A stretch of DNA of 64,000 nucleotides from Dryocosmus kuriphilus (taxonomy: Eukaryota > Arthropoda > Insecta > Hymenoptera > Cynipidae): positions 72,310,252 to 72,374,251 of the forward strand of contig CM076193.1 in NCBI GenBank assembly GCA_038277395.1, read 5' to 3'. This document shows positions 56,021-64,000 of this stretch, one piece after another. Made by a program: the position numbers and the translations under genes. Within the stretch, counting starts at the first letter, position 1, and every line of letters starts with the position of its first letter. A model generated the notes under the pieces. It searched no databases, was not told where the DNA came from, and saw nothing but the letters and a program-made list of their open reading frames with translations.

Positions 56021-56419
56021 ATGGCCATTAAAGCCTGGATCCGGAAAAGGCACCGGGAGTACTAGGAAGACACTAAAGGATGCCGACAGGCTAAGGCCAT
56101 CCTGGGTAATGAGTGCAGGATGGACAGAGACATGGGGATCCTAAAGTTGCACAAGAAAGATACAAGAATCATGGTTCAGATGCTCACAGGGCACAACCAT
56201 GTGAATTACCACAAGCACAAGATGGGACTTAGTCCCACAACAGTTTGCAGGAAATGCGGCAGAGATGATGAAACGTCTCTGCGCGTCTTATGTCGATGTC
56301 CGGTACTCGCTGAACTTCCGAAAGAAGTCCTCGGGGATCATTTCATGGAACCTGGGGACATCTCAACGCTAAATGTGGGCGACATTTTGGGCTTCATTGA
56401 GAGGTCTGGGATGGCCTAA
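56021..56419 (+). pseudogene. LINE copy B ORF2: Cys-rich C-terminus
   Basis: An open frame of 99 codons (56120-56419) at the end of ORF2, with LTGHNHVNYHKHKMG, then CRKCGRDDETSLRVLCRCPVL, a CX2C-(x)n-CXC zinc-binding-like end seen in many RNase H-bearing LINEs. The last residues are FIERSGMA before TAA. It is probably needed for binding the target or RNA. Copy A is cut before it. Confidence 0.75.
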
Positions 56420-56590
56420 TAGGAGCAGATGTATAAGGATGAGGCACAATGGACTTGTAGTCTGAGTGCCGGGGTAGGAGGTGGTTTTAGTGGGTAGGGG
56501 CCGTTAGGCCGAGTCCCAAAATCAGTCCGTCAAAAGGATTTCCACCTTCTCCTCCGCCAAACAAAAAAAACAAAAAGCAAACCAAAAAAA
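56420..56590 (+). other. LINE copy B 3' UTR and A-rich tail
   Basis: It ends in an A-rich tail with interspersed C and G just before the right target duplication. The tail marks target-primed insertion. Confidence 0.8.
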
Positions 56591-56601
56591 AATCCGCGAA
56601 C

Positions 56602-56718
56602 CACGTGAGTGGAAGTAAACTAATGTCGAATAATGAAAGTAGTGATGCACAAATAAATCGGTGCACATGTCTATTAAGCTAGAGAGGCATTCATAGCGGG
56701 CTGTGAAAAAAATAGTGG
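56602..56718 (+). other. Gypsy 3 leader piece
   Basis: A short non-coding piece between LINE copy B and the inverted-repeat element. It is the leader of Gypsy 3 if the nesting model is right. Confidence 0.4.
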
Positions 56719-58736
56719 CATAATGTATTACTAATTTATTACTAATTTATTACCACAAACAAAAATGTATTGCTCTTGCCCCGATCGAATTAACTCCCTG
56801 TCCCATTAGCTTAAGCAATCTCACCTCAACGCTGTAATTTATTACTCAACGTTAGCTACACGATACGCTCAGAAGGAATTCGGAAAATCGTATCCTTAAT
56901 GCCCTTAAATAGGGGTTGAAAATTATTTTTCATTACTTTTATGACTGACCCTATTTTTACGTTCTTCTAGTTTTTTACTTATTTATTACTATTAAAAAAA
57001 AATTTTACCACCTTAGCTATCTAATTAACCCCCCTCCCCGCTAGATTAAGTTTTAATCCAGTTTGTCATATCTATATGTCAAAATCTAGGGCAGATACCG
57101 ACTTGATTTTAATTCTAGAATTTATTATTTGTCATCGGCTGGGACATGCACTAAACACAGACTTAGAAAATCTTATCCTTTCATCCCTAACATCGGGAGT
57201 TAACAATTTTTTTCCAATATTTCAATAAAAAAATTTTTTTTGTACAATCTAGTATCCTTCTCTTAATATATAACGATTACAAGCATTTTATACCACCTTA
57301 CCTATTCAATTAATGCCATGTTCCGCTATCTTCAGATTCTAGTTTGGCAAGCCTATATCTCAAAACCTACGGTATGTACCGACTTCATTTCAATTTTAGA
57401 ATTTATTGCCGCTGATATTTTAATAAAAAAAGAAAAAAGATGTAGGTATTTCTTTTATTTATTGTAGCTTTGAAAGTCGAATGGCCGTCCTCAAAAATTT
57501 TATCGAATACTCGACCGCTCTAAAATTTTAAGTGAACATAATTAAATTAAATTTATTTTAAGCTTTCCATACGTGGAATAATACAATGCATATATATGAA
57601 GGATAGACTTTTATTCTATTTTTTTATCATGAATACTTAAAGGAAAGTTTATTTAATCGAGTTGAACTTTAAAGTATCTGGGTACTGAATAACGTAGCTT
57701 ATAAAGGGATTAAAGTTTCTTTTCAGGATTTTAACAAAATCTTATTTTATGTTTCTATAACTTTCTCAAGCTTCACGCTATGGCGATTAAAAATCATAGT
57801 CAGTACAACATAATTGAATATTTTTCTATTAATTTATTTTTCAACTTTCACATATATAGCTAAAGATATATGACGAATAATAATAAAGTACAGTTTTGAA
57901 ATGAAATCGTGTTAAGTTGATTTAAAATTGTAATTACTGGGGTAGAAGTCATTTGATATTCGGGAGTGGTAAAAAATGATGGCAAGAGTAGCGAAGAATA
58001 CACTGAATGAAAGATAAAGAAAAAGCAATTCTTTGTATAGAAATACAAACAAATGGTTACCCCCTCAATAAGCAGGGTTTTGACACAAATACTTCTCGGT
58101 GTTTACTTAAAGGAGGGAATTAATTTTAAATATGCGTAGGGTGGTAAAAGATGTTTGTACTTGATATGTATTAAGAAAAGAATTGAAGATTGCAGAAACA
58201 TTTTTTTTCATTGAAATATTGGAAAAAGTCCTTAAACCCTATTTCATGGTTGAAAGGATAAGATTTTCCAGGTTTGTGTTTAGCGCATGTCCCAGCCGAT
58301 GACGAGTAATAAGTTTTAGAATTAAAACAAGTCGGTATCTGCCCTATATTTAGACATATAGACATGCCAAGCTAGACTAAAATTTAAGCTAGCGGGGCAG
58401 GGGGTTAATTAGATAGTGAAGGTGCTAAAAAAATTTTTAATAGTAATAAAAGAAAAAAAAAATATAAGAACGTAAAAATGGGGTTAGTCATAAAAATAAT
58501 GAAAAATAATTTTTGATCCCTCTTTGAGGATAGTAAGGATACGATTTTCCGAATTTTTTCCTAGCGGATCGTGTGGCTAGAGCAATAAATTACAGCGTTG
58601 TGATGAAATTGCTATCTATTAAAAGTCGTAAGATAAAGCCTTGCCAAGCCAACTTAAAGCTTAAGCTAGTGAGGCAGGGGGTTAATTCGGTAGAGGCAAG
58701 AGCAACAAATTTTTTTGTGGTTATAAATTAGTAGTA
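56719..58736. mobile_element. Inverted-repeat DNA element, 2.0 kb, non-coding
   Basis: Flanked by the exact 9-bp word AAATAGTGG (56710-56718 and 58737-58745; 10 bp if the preceding A is counted). The arms, about 530-550 bp each (56719-57245 and 58195-58736), are reverse complements at roughly 80 percent identity, e.g. GGAAAATCGTATCCTTA. Inside, a block with CTATATGTCAAAATC and GATACCGACTTGATTTTAAT repeats after about 286 bp (57006 and 57292). No transposase. A 9-bp duplication with long arms suits a Mutator-like or foldback element. Confidence 0.75.
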
Positions 58737-58762
58737 AAATAGTGGACTGCAAAGAAGAAAAA

Positions 58763-59578
58763 ATGACAGAAGCAAGCAGCGATAATAATTGTTCTAAAGA
58801 AAATGGCAACGGTGGAATAAAAAATTAGACTGGAGTTCGAGCTGGGAAAAGATGACGGAAACGTTCGTGGAAAGATTGGAATTATATTTCACGGCAAATA
58901 ATGTGACGAACGACAAGAAGTAGGCAGCTATCCAACTGACAACAGTAAGTCCAGACACTCATAACTTAGCAAGGAATCCATGTCACCTGATTAAACTGAA
59001 AGACCAAAAATACGTTGACATCGTAAAAATGATGAATGATCATTTATGCCCAAAACCATCCATGATAATGGAGAGATGTAATTTTTATGCGGAAAAATAA
59101 GCAGTAACAGAGTCGTTAGCAGATTTCCTAGCACGATTAAAAGAATTATCACTTAATTGTAATTGTACTTTAGTAGAAACAGCTTTGCGGGATCAGCTAG
59201 TTTGGGGACTGCGCGATCACGCAAAAAAAAAGACAATTGTTTTAAGAAGATAATTTTACGTTTTAAAAAGCTTACAAAATAGTTATAGCACACGAAAAAG
59301 CGGAAAAAGTTGCAACGTCAACGGATAAGATGCACGATATAAAGGAACAAATAAAAGATTTACATGCCATCAGCACAAAAAGTAATCGCAGCAATCGGAA
59401 CATTAATCATAAAAATTACAGCACACAGTATAGGAAAACAGCCCAGAACCACGAAACTCATCCTTCAAAATCACCATTCGACAATAATAAGAACAGTAAG
59501 AGTTGCATATTAGCTTGCTTTTGTTGTGGAATCAAAGGTCACATAGCAAGAGAATGCAAACATAGATATAAAAAATCT
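58763..59578 (+). pseudogene. Gypsy element 3 gag
   Basis: It begins with ATG (MTEASSDNNCSKENG). After a frame change it reads FVERLELYFTANNVTNDKK, then AIQLTTVSPDTHNLARNP, KMMNDHLCPKPSMIMERC and SLADFLARLKELSLNCNC, LRDQLVWGLRD. This is the capsid pattern of K02A2.6/Mag-like Gypsy Gag. The nucleocapsid part holds ACFCCGIKGHIARECKHRYK, a CX2CX4HX4C knuckle. Stops and a frameshift near 59250 break it. It is cut off right after the first knuckle by the compound repeat and resumes at about 60840. Confidence 0.8.
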
Positions 59579-60121
59579 GCACGCTTCGCGGGCACATTCT
59601 CATCTGGCGCTTCGTGCGAAGTATGAGCGCGCCTAGGGCGCGCGTCTGTTGTCACTCGCGCTTCGCGCTCGATACGTTATTTACGGCACTCGCGCTCCGC
59701 GCTCGATAAATTATTCACCTCGCGCTACGCGCTCGGTGTTTACAGATCATATAGACCTTTAGATTAAAAATTCCAAAAGGAACTATTTTACTTAAGGCTC
59801 TATCGCCCTTAAGGAATACATTCTCATCATGACACTCGCACTTCGCGCTCGATAATTACATTTCTTTAAAAGACATTGTAGATTGGTAAAGTTTTTTTGT
59901 GATTTTCCAAATTTTCACAATACAGGATTTCGATTCTTAAAAGTAAAACGATGAGTCTTATAAATAAATTTTGTAGCTCTTTCCAAGGCGAAAAATTCTG
60001 CTTGTTAATATTTTCTCATATCTTGCATAGTTTTGCTGAAAAGTGGTTTTCTTTATATTTCATAACATATATCACGAATAACTCAAAAACTACGCGTCTG
60101 CTTAAAAAAATTATAGAGAGC

Positions 60122-60530
60122 AAATTTGTAGATCTTTTTGAGCGGAACAACTTTGTTCATTATTATTTTTCCGTATCTTGCATAGTTTGGCGGGAAATTT
60201 GAAAACCTTGATTTTTAATAACGTTTTATCGGTTAAAACAAAAACCGTGTCTTTTATCAAAAAATGGTTAAAACAAAATTTGTAAATATTTTTAAATTGA
60301 ACAACTTTTTTCTTTACCATTTTTTTTATCTTCAATATTTTGGCAGGAAACCAGAATTCTTTAATTTTATTAGCGTTTTCTTGATTAAAACAAAAACCGT
60401 TCATTTTATCAAAAAATAGTTTAAAAAAAATTTGTAGATATTTATTGGACGAACAATTTTGCTTTCTTATGTTTTTTTTATCTCGCATAATTTAGTCGAA
60501 AAATGGATTTTTGTATTTGTAAAAACCGTT
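60122..60530. repeat. ~153-bp tandem monomers
   Basis: AAATTTGTAGATATTTTT recurs at 60122, 60276 and 60428, each followed by a GAACAACTTT..ATAGTTTGGCGGGAAA block and an AAAACCGTTCATTTTATCAA block. The same monomers occur at 61680-62090, 62850-63110, 63560-63660 and 63850 to the end. Confidence 0.8.
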
Positions 60531-60531
60531 T

Positions 60532-60735
60532 TTGACGGATAAAACCATAACCATTGGCCCAAAATTGCTGGTTAACGAACTCGTCCTTACTTTTTACCCT
60601 TCAAACAAGCCTGCCAAAGCGCAATTCAAACCGATTAGTCCTTCGAAAGTTATCGTGGTAACAGACAACGACAACACCAACAACAACCCCAACGACAACA
60701 ACGACGTCAACAACGCCGGACAGACACCAACGTAA
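60532..60735 (+). CDS. Short repeated reading frame, copy 1
   Basis: 67 codons, opening at TTG rather than ATG. Pattern: DKTITIGPKLLVNELVLTFY, then KAQFKPISPSKVIVVTDNDN, an Asn/Asp-rich run and a QTPT end. Three other frames in the window share it (62094, 62293, 63128). The acidic/Asn tail is a GACAAC-type trinucleotide run. Function unknown; it may be chance preservation in a young repeat. Confidence 0.3.
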   Translation: MTDKTITIGPKLLVNELVLTFYPSNKPAKAQFKPISPSKVIVVTDNDNTNNNPNDNNDVNNAGQTPT

Positions 60736-60839
60736 AACATGGTTTTTCGGATTCAGGGGGTCACGAAACGTGGAGATTTCAAGAAATCCGCGACAGTTAG
60801 TTTTCACATAAAACTAATACCTTCTCATTGAGATGAGAA

Positions 60840-61150
60840 TGTAAAAATGTCGACAATGTAATCGATAAGGTCATATAAAAGCAGCGTGTCGAGATCAACG
60901 CAGGAAAGTACAGCATCTACGGAGAGAGTCGGAAGATGACAATAGCGAAACGAATGAAGGGAAAACAGAAGAAGAAGCGTAGGAACTCACCTACGTAACA
61001 GCAACTAGTCATAATACAGTAAATCTGGACGCAGCGCGAGCACCGATGTATTTAAAGGTGAGTGTAAATATGTGCGATTTGAAAATGGAAGTAGATACGG
61101 ATTCCTTTTGGATATTATTTCAGATGACGCTAGAACTTAATACTTCCCAA
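60840..61150 (+). pseudogene. Gypsy element 3: second zinc knuckle and protease start
   Basis: CRQCNR-GHIKAACRDQRRKV (second CCHC knuckle, one stop), an acidic linker (SEDDNSETNEGKTEEE), then LKVSVNMCDLKMEVDTDSFW. This resembles the start of a Gypsy protease, where the active site is normally DTGAS; here it is DTDSF, so the site is damaged. The piece is colinear with the gag before insertion 1. It is cut again at about 61150 by the second compound repeat, and no RT follows in the window. Confidence 0.65.
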
Positions 61151-62093
61151 GTATAAAAAATAAAAAATCTGCCCGCTTCGCGGGCACATTCTCATCGCGC
61201 GCTTCGCGCGAAGTGTGAGCGCGCCTAGGGCGCGCGTCTGTTGGCACTCGCGCTTCGCGCTCGATAAATTATTCACCTCGCACTACGCGCTCGGTGTTTA
61301 TGGATCCTATAAACCTTTACATTAAAAATTCCAAAAGGAACTATTTTACTTAAGGCTCTATCGCCCTTAAGGCATACATTCTCATCATGACACTCGCGCT
61401 TCGCGCTCGATAATTACATTTTTTTAAAACACATTGTAGATTGGTAAAGTTTTTTTGTGATTTTCCAAATTTTCACAATACAGGATTTCGATTCTTAAAA
61501 GTAAAACGATGAGTCTTATAAATAAATTGTGTAGCTCTTTCCAAGGTGAACAATTCTGCTTGTTAATATTTTCTCATATCTTGCAAAGTTTTGCTGAAAA
61601 GTGGTTTTCTTTATACTTCATAATACATTTCACGAATAACTCAAAAACTGCGCGTCTGCTCAAAAAAATGATAGAGAGCAAATTTGTAGATCTTTTTCAG
61701 GCGAACAACTTTGTTTATTATCATTTTTCCGTATCTTGCATAGTTTGGCGGGAAATTTGAAAATTTTTATTTTTATTAACGTTTTATCGATTAAAACAAA
61801 AACCGTGCATTTTATCAAAAAATGGTTAAAACAAAATTTGTAGATATTTTTGAATTGAACAACTTTGTTTTTTACCAATTTTTTGTGTCTTGAATATTTT
61901 GGCAGGAAACCAGAGTTTTTTAATTTTAATAGCGTTTTCTTGATTAAATCAAAAACCGTTCATTTTATCAAAAAACGGTTAAGACAAAATTTGTAGATAT
62001 TTTTGAGATGAACAATTTTACTTTCTTACATTTTTTTTGTATCTTTCATAGTTTAGCCGGAAAATGGATTTTTTTATTTTGTGAAAACAGTTT

Positions 62094-62300
62094 TTGATGG
62101 ATAAAACCATAACCGTTGGTCAAAAACCGCTGGTTAACGAACTTGTGCTTTCTTTTTGCACCCTGAAGAAGTGTGCCGAAGCACAATCCCATCCGATTAG
62201 TTCTTCGAAAGTTATCGTGGGAACAGACGCCGACAACGACGACAATGACGCCAAAGAAGACGACGTCGACGACGACGACAGCGACAACGACTATGGATAA
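62094..62300 (+). CDS. Short repeated reading frame, copy 2
   Basis: 68 codons with a start in MMDKTITVGQKPLVNELVLS, then the SSSKVIVGTDADND region and a long Asp run. It ends in TAA inside the start of copy 3, which is in another frame. Function unknown. Confidence 0.35.
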   Translation: MMDKTITVGQKPLVNELVLSFCTLKKCAEAQSHPISSSKVIVGTDADNDDNDAKEDDVDDDDSDNDYG

Positions 62301-62514
62301 AACCAGAACCGTTGGTCAAAGAACGCTGTTTAACGAACTAGTCCTTACCTTTTACGCCTTAAAGAAGTGTGTCAAAGCGCAACTCAAACCGATTAGGCCT
62401 TCGAAAGTTATCGTGCTAAGAAATAACGGCAATGACAACAACCCCGACAACAACGGCAAAGACAGCGATGATAACAACAACGAAAACGACAACGACAGGC
62501 AGATACCAACGTAA
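62293..62514 (+). CDS. Short repeated reading frame, copy 3
   Basis: 73 codons from an ATG: MDKTRTVGQRTLFNELVLTF, then KAQLKPIRPSKVIVLRNNGN, an Asn/Asp-rich run and RQIPT. Directly tandem to copy 2. Function unknown. Confidence 0.35.
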   Translation: MDKTRTVGQRTLFNELVLTFYALKKCVKAQLKPIRPSKVIVLRNNGNDNNPDNNGKDSDDNNNENDNDRQIPT

Positions 62515-62640
62515 AACATGTTTTTTTTTTAATTCAGGAGGTCACGAAACGTCGAGATTTCATGAAATCTGCAAATGTCAGTTTTCACATAAAACTAATA
62601 CTATCTGCTCATTGAGATGAGAATATATTAATGAAAATAG

Positions 62641-64000
62641 CATTTTTCAGCAAAAATATGTAAAAAATAAAAATTAACGTTTTTGATATACTTTGAGCGA
62701 GTGCTAAGTGCTAAAAAAAGGTAATGAGAATGCTGCTGAGTAGAAGGCAGATTTTTCAATAACTTTTAATAACTTTTTACTAACTTTCGAATAATATTTT
62801 TCTTGATTAAAACAACTATTATACGCTTGATCCAAAAACTATGCGTTGGATGAAAAAATGGTTTTAAGAAAATTTGCAGGCCTTTCCAAGGTGAACAATT
62901 ATGCTGCTTAATAATTTTTCTTATCTCGCATAGTTTTGCTGAAAAGTAGATTTCTTTATATTTACTAACATTTTCCACGAGTAATTCAGCAACTATGCGT
63001 CTTTTCAGAAAAATGATAGTGAACAAATTTTTATATCTTTTTAAGATGAACAACTTTCTTCAGTATCATTTTTTTCGTATCTTGCATAGTTTGGCGGGAA
63101 CTTTGAATTTTTTTTGGGAAGGAATTTATGATGGATAAAACCGGAACCGATGATCAAAAATCGCTGTTTAAAGAACACGTCTTTTCCTTTCACGCCCTAA
63201 AGAAGTATGTCAAAGCGCAACTCAATCCGATTAGTTCATCGAAAGTTATCGTACTGGCAGACAACAACAACGACAGACAGACACCAACGCAAAACATGTT
63301 TTTTCGAATTCAGGATGTCACGAAACGTCGAGATTTCATGAAATCCGGGAAAGTCAGTTTTCACATAAAACTAATACCTCCTCATTGAGATGAGATGTAA
63401 TAATGAAAATTGCATTTTTCAGCAACACTGTGCTAAAAATTAAAAAATTCACATCTTTGATATACTTTAATCGAGTGGCAAGTGCTAAAAATGTGATCAG
63501 AATGCACCTTAGAGGAAGACAGACAACTATTATACGTTTTATCAAAAAACTATGCGTTGGATCAAAAAATGATTTCAAGCGAATCTGTAGACCTTTCCAA
63601 GGTGAACAATTTTGCTGCTTAATAATTTTTCTTATCTGGCATAGTTTTGTTGAAAAGTAGATTTCTTTTATATTTAATAAGTGAGTGCCAAGCGCGAGAA
63701 GCGTGATAAGAATGCGCCTGAGTAGCCGGTAGAGTTTGCAATAACTTTCAATATCTTTTTATTAACATTATAATATTGTATTTTTTTTTTGATTAAAACA
63801 AGTGTTGTATGTTTCATGAATAAACTATGCGTTGGATCAGAACATGGTTTTGAGAAAATTTGTAGGTCTCTACAAGGTGAACAATTCAGCTTCTTAATAT
63901 TTTCTTGTGCCTTGTCTAGTTTTGCTGAAAATTAGATTTCTTTGTATTGAACAATATATTCCACGATTAACTAGAGGCTATGCGTTTTCTTTAAATGATA
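62641..64000. repeat. Further compound-repeat units to window end
   Basis: More monomers and spacer (62750-63110), a fourth short frame with its CACGAAACGTCGAGATTTCA/hairpin end (63128-63390), and another partial round with monomers to 64000. The GC-rich head is absent in these rounds; instead GAGTGCTAAGTGCTAA or GAGTGCCAAGCGCGAGAA appears (62700 and 63685). The array continues beyond the window. Confidence 0.65.
63128..63388 (+). CDS. Short repeated reading frame, copy 4
   Basis: 86 codons from an ATG: MMDKTGTDDQKSLFKEHVFS, then KAQLNPISSSKVIVLADNNN and RQTPT. Unlike the others it has no stop there and reads on into FRIQDVTKRRDFMKSGKVSF, HIKLIPPH. The Asn run is short. Function unknown. Confidence 0.35.
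   Translation: MMDKTGTDDQKSLFKEHVFSFHALKKYVKAQLNPISSSKVIVLADNNNDRQTPTQNMFFRIQDVTKRRDFMKSGKVSFHIKLIPPH

Larger units (their letters stand above)
51425..56590 (+). mobile_element. LINE copy B (RNase H-bearing non-LTR), near full length
   Basis: 5.17 kb, from GACCCTCCCTGGGG to an A-rich tail (CAAACAAAAAAAACAAAAAG). It is flanked by AATTCGCGAAC (51414-51424) and AATCCGCGAAC (56591-56601), an 11-bp duplication with one change. Order: 5' UTR (51425-52000), ORF1, endonuclease, RT, RNase H, Cys-rich end, 3' UTR. This order and an RNase H after RT point to the I/LOA/R1-like assemblage. Several frameshifts and stops make it inactive, but it is the best copy of the family here. Confidence 0.9.
59579..60839. 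repeat. Compound repeat, insertion 1
   Basis: It splits the Gypsy 3 gag between its two zinc knuckles. Order: a GC-rich head with CGCGCTTCGCGCTCG words (59580-59730), a spacer, AT-rich tandem monomers of about 153 bp (59950-60520), a short reading frame (60532-60735), then CACGAAACGTGGAGATTTCA and a hairpin TTCTCATTGAGATGAGAA. The head contains ACATTCTCAT and the end ATGAGAATGT, so the outer 10 bases are inverted. A terminal hairpin with insertion after A recalls Helitron-type elements, but neither the CTRR end nor a helicase is seen. Confidence 0.6.
61151..62640. repeat. Compound repeat, insertion 2
   Basis: Same order as insertion 1: the GC-rich head at 61165-61290 (GCGCGCTTCGCGCGAAG), a spacer identical in long blocks (ATTCCAAAAGGAACTATTTT), monomers, then two short reading frames in tandem and the GAGATTTCATGAAATC/hairpin end near 62620. 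Parts are offset from copy 1 by about 1.56-1.59 kb. Identity is about 90-95 percent by eye, so both insertions are young compared with the Gypsy they split. Confidence 0.7.

Noticed and set aside
1..64000. Host genes with introns
   Set aside because: I looked for conserved non-transposon protein motifs in all long frames and found none that held; short unrecognised frames could still hide exons.

Overview
This looks like repeat-dense nuclear DNA from an arthropod, most likely an insect. The signs are a non-LTR retrotransposon whose ORF1 resembles the DUF4780 type, Penelope-like elements with a GIY-YIG domain, several Ty3/Gypsy elements (one with an errantivirus-like env remnant), hAT and mariner relics, and Maverick/Polinton-related sequence. 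The DNA is AT-rich with many microsatellites. I see no convincing host gene, tRNA, rRNA or CRISPR array. Almost every long open stretch belongs to a mobile element, and nearly all are decayed. The species cannot be named from the sequence alone.

Layout. 1-1.8 kb: a Penelope RT scrap and a small inverted-repeat element. 1.85-5.6 kb: the 3' part of a minus-strand Gypsy element (RNase H, integrase, a zinc-knuckle segment, polypurine tract, 3' LTR). 5.6-6.6 kb: a separate LTR-like repeat. 6.6-26.8 kb: an old LINE (copy A), split by a short repeat at 8.0-8.75 kb and by a 15.7 kb insertion flanked by a 10-bp target duplication. That insertion is two Penelope-like elements, head to head, with three pseudo-LTRs. 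One of the two holds a TTGGGCC-rich repeat block. The other holds 8 kb of Maverick/Polinton-related sequence with inverted copies of a zinc-finger gene and an integrase tail.

27-33 kb: remains of an errantivirus-like Gypsy element (gag, protease, env). 34.1-36.8 kb: a second copy of the 5.6 kb LTR-like repeat, next to a minus-strand Gypsy gag. 39.8-48.7 kb: a second copy of the Gypsy LTR, interrupted by a 2.6 kb hAT element and by a 4.7 kb foldback element with near-identical arms of about 1.27 kb, which itself carries a broken mariner. 48.7-51.1 kb: Penelope and hAT-like fragments.

51.4-56.6 kb: LINE copy B, nearly full length, with ORF1, endonuclease, RT, RNase H and a C-terminal Cys-rich domain, bounded by a target duplication. 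It sits in the leader of a third Gypsy element. The same leader also carries a 2 kb inverted-repeat element (56.7-58.7 kb), and the gag-protease region of that Gypsy (58.8-61.1 kb) is split by a GC-rich/AT-rich compound repeat. From 61.2 kb to the end the window is this compound repeat, which includes tandem monomers of about 153 bp and four related short reading frames.

The biology on display is therefore a layered insertion history rather than a pathway. The order of events can be read from which element splits which. The main candidates for something undescribed are the foldback element at 42.8-47.6 kb, the repeated short-ORF family at 60.5-63.4 kb, the inverted zinc-finger/integrase modules at 15-22.7 kb, and the zinc-knuckle segment that follows the integrase at 3.4-3.8 kb.
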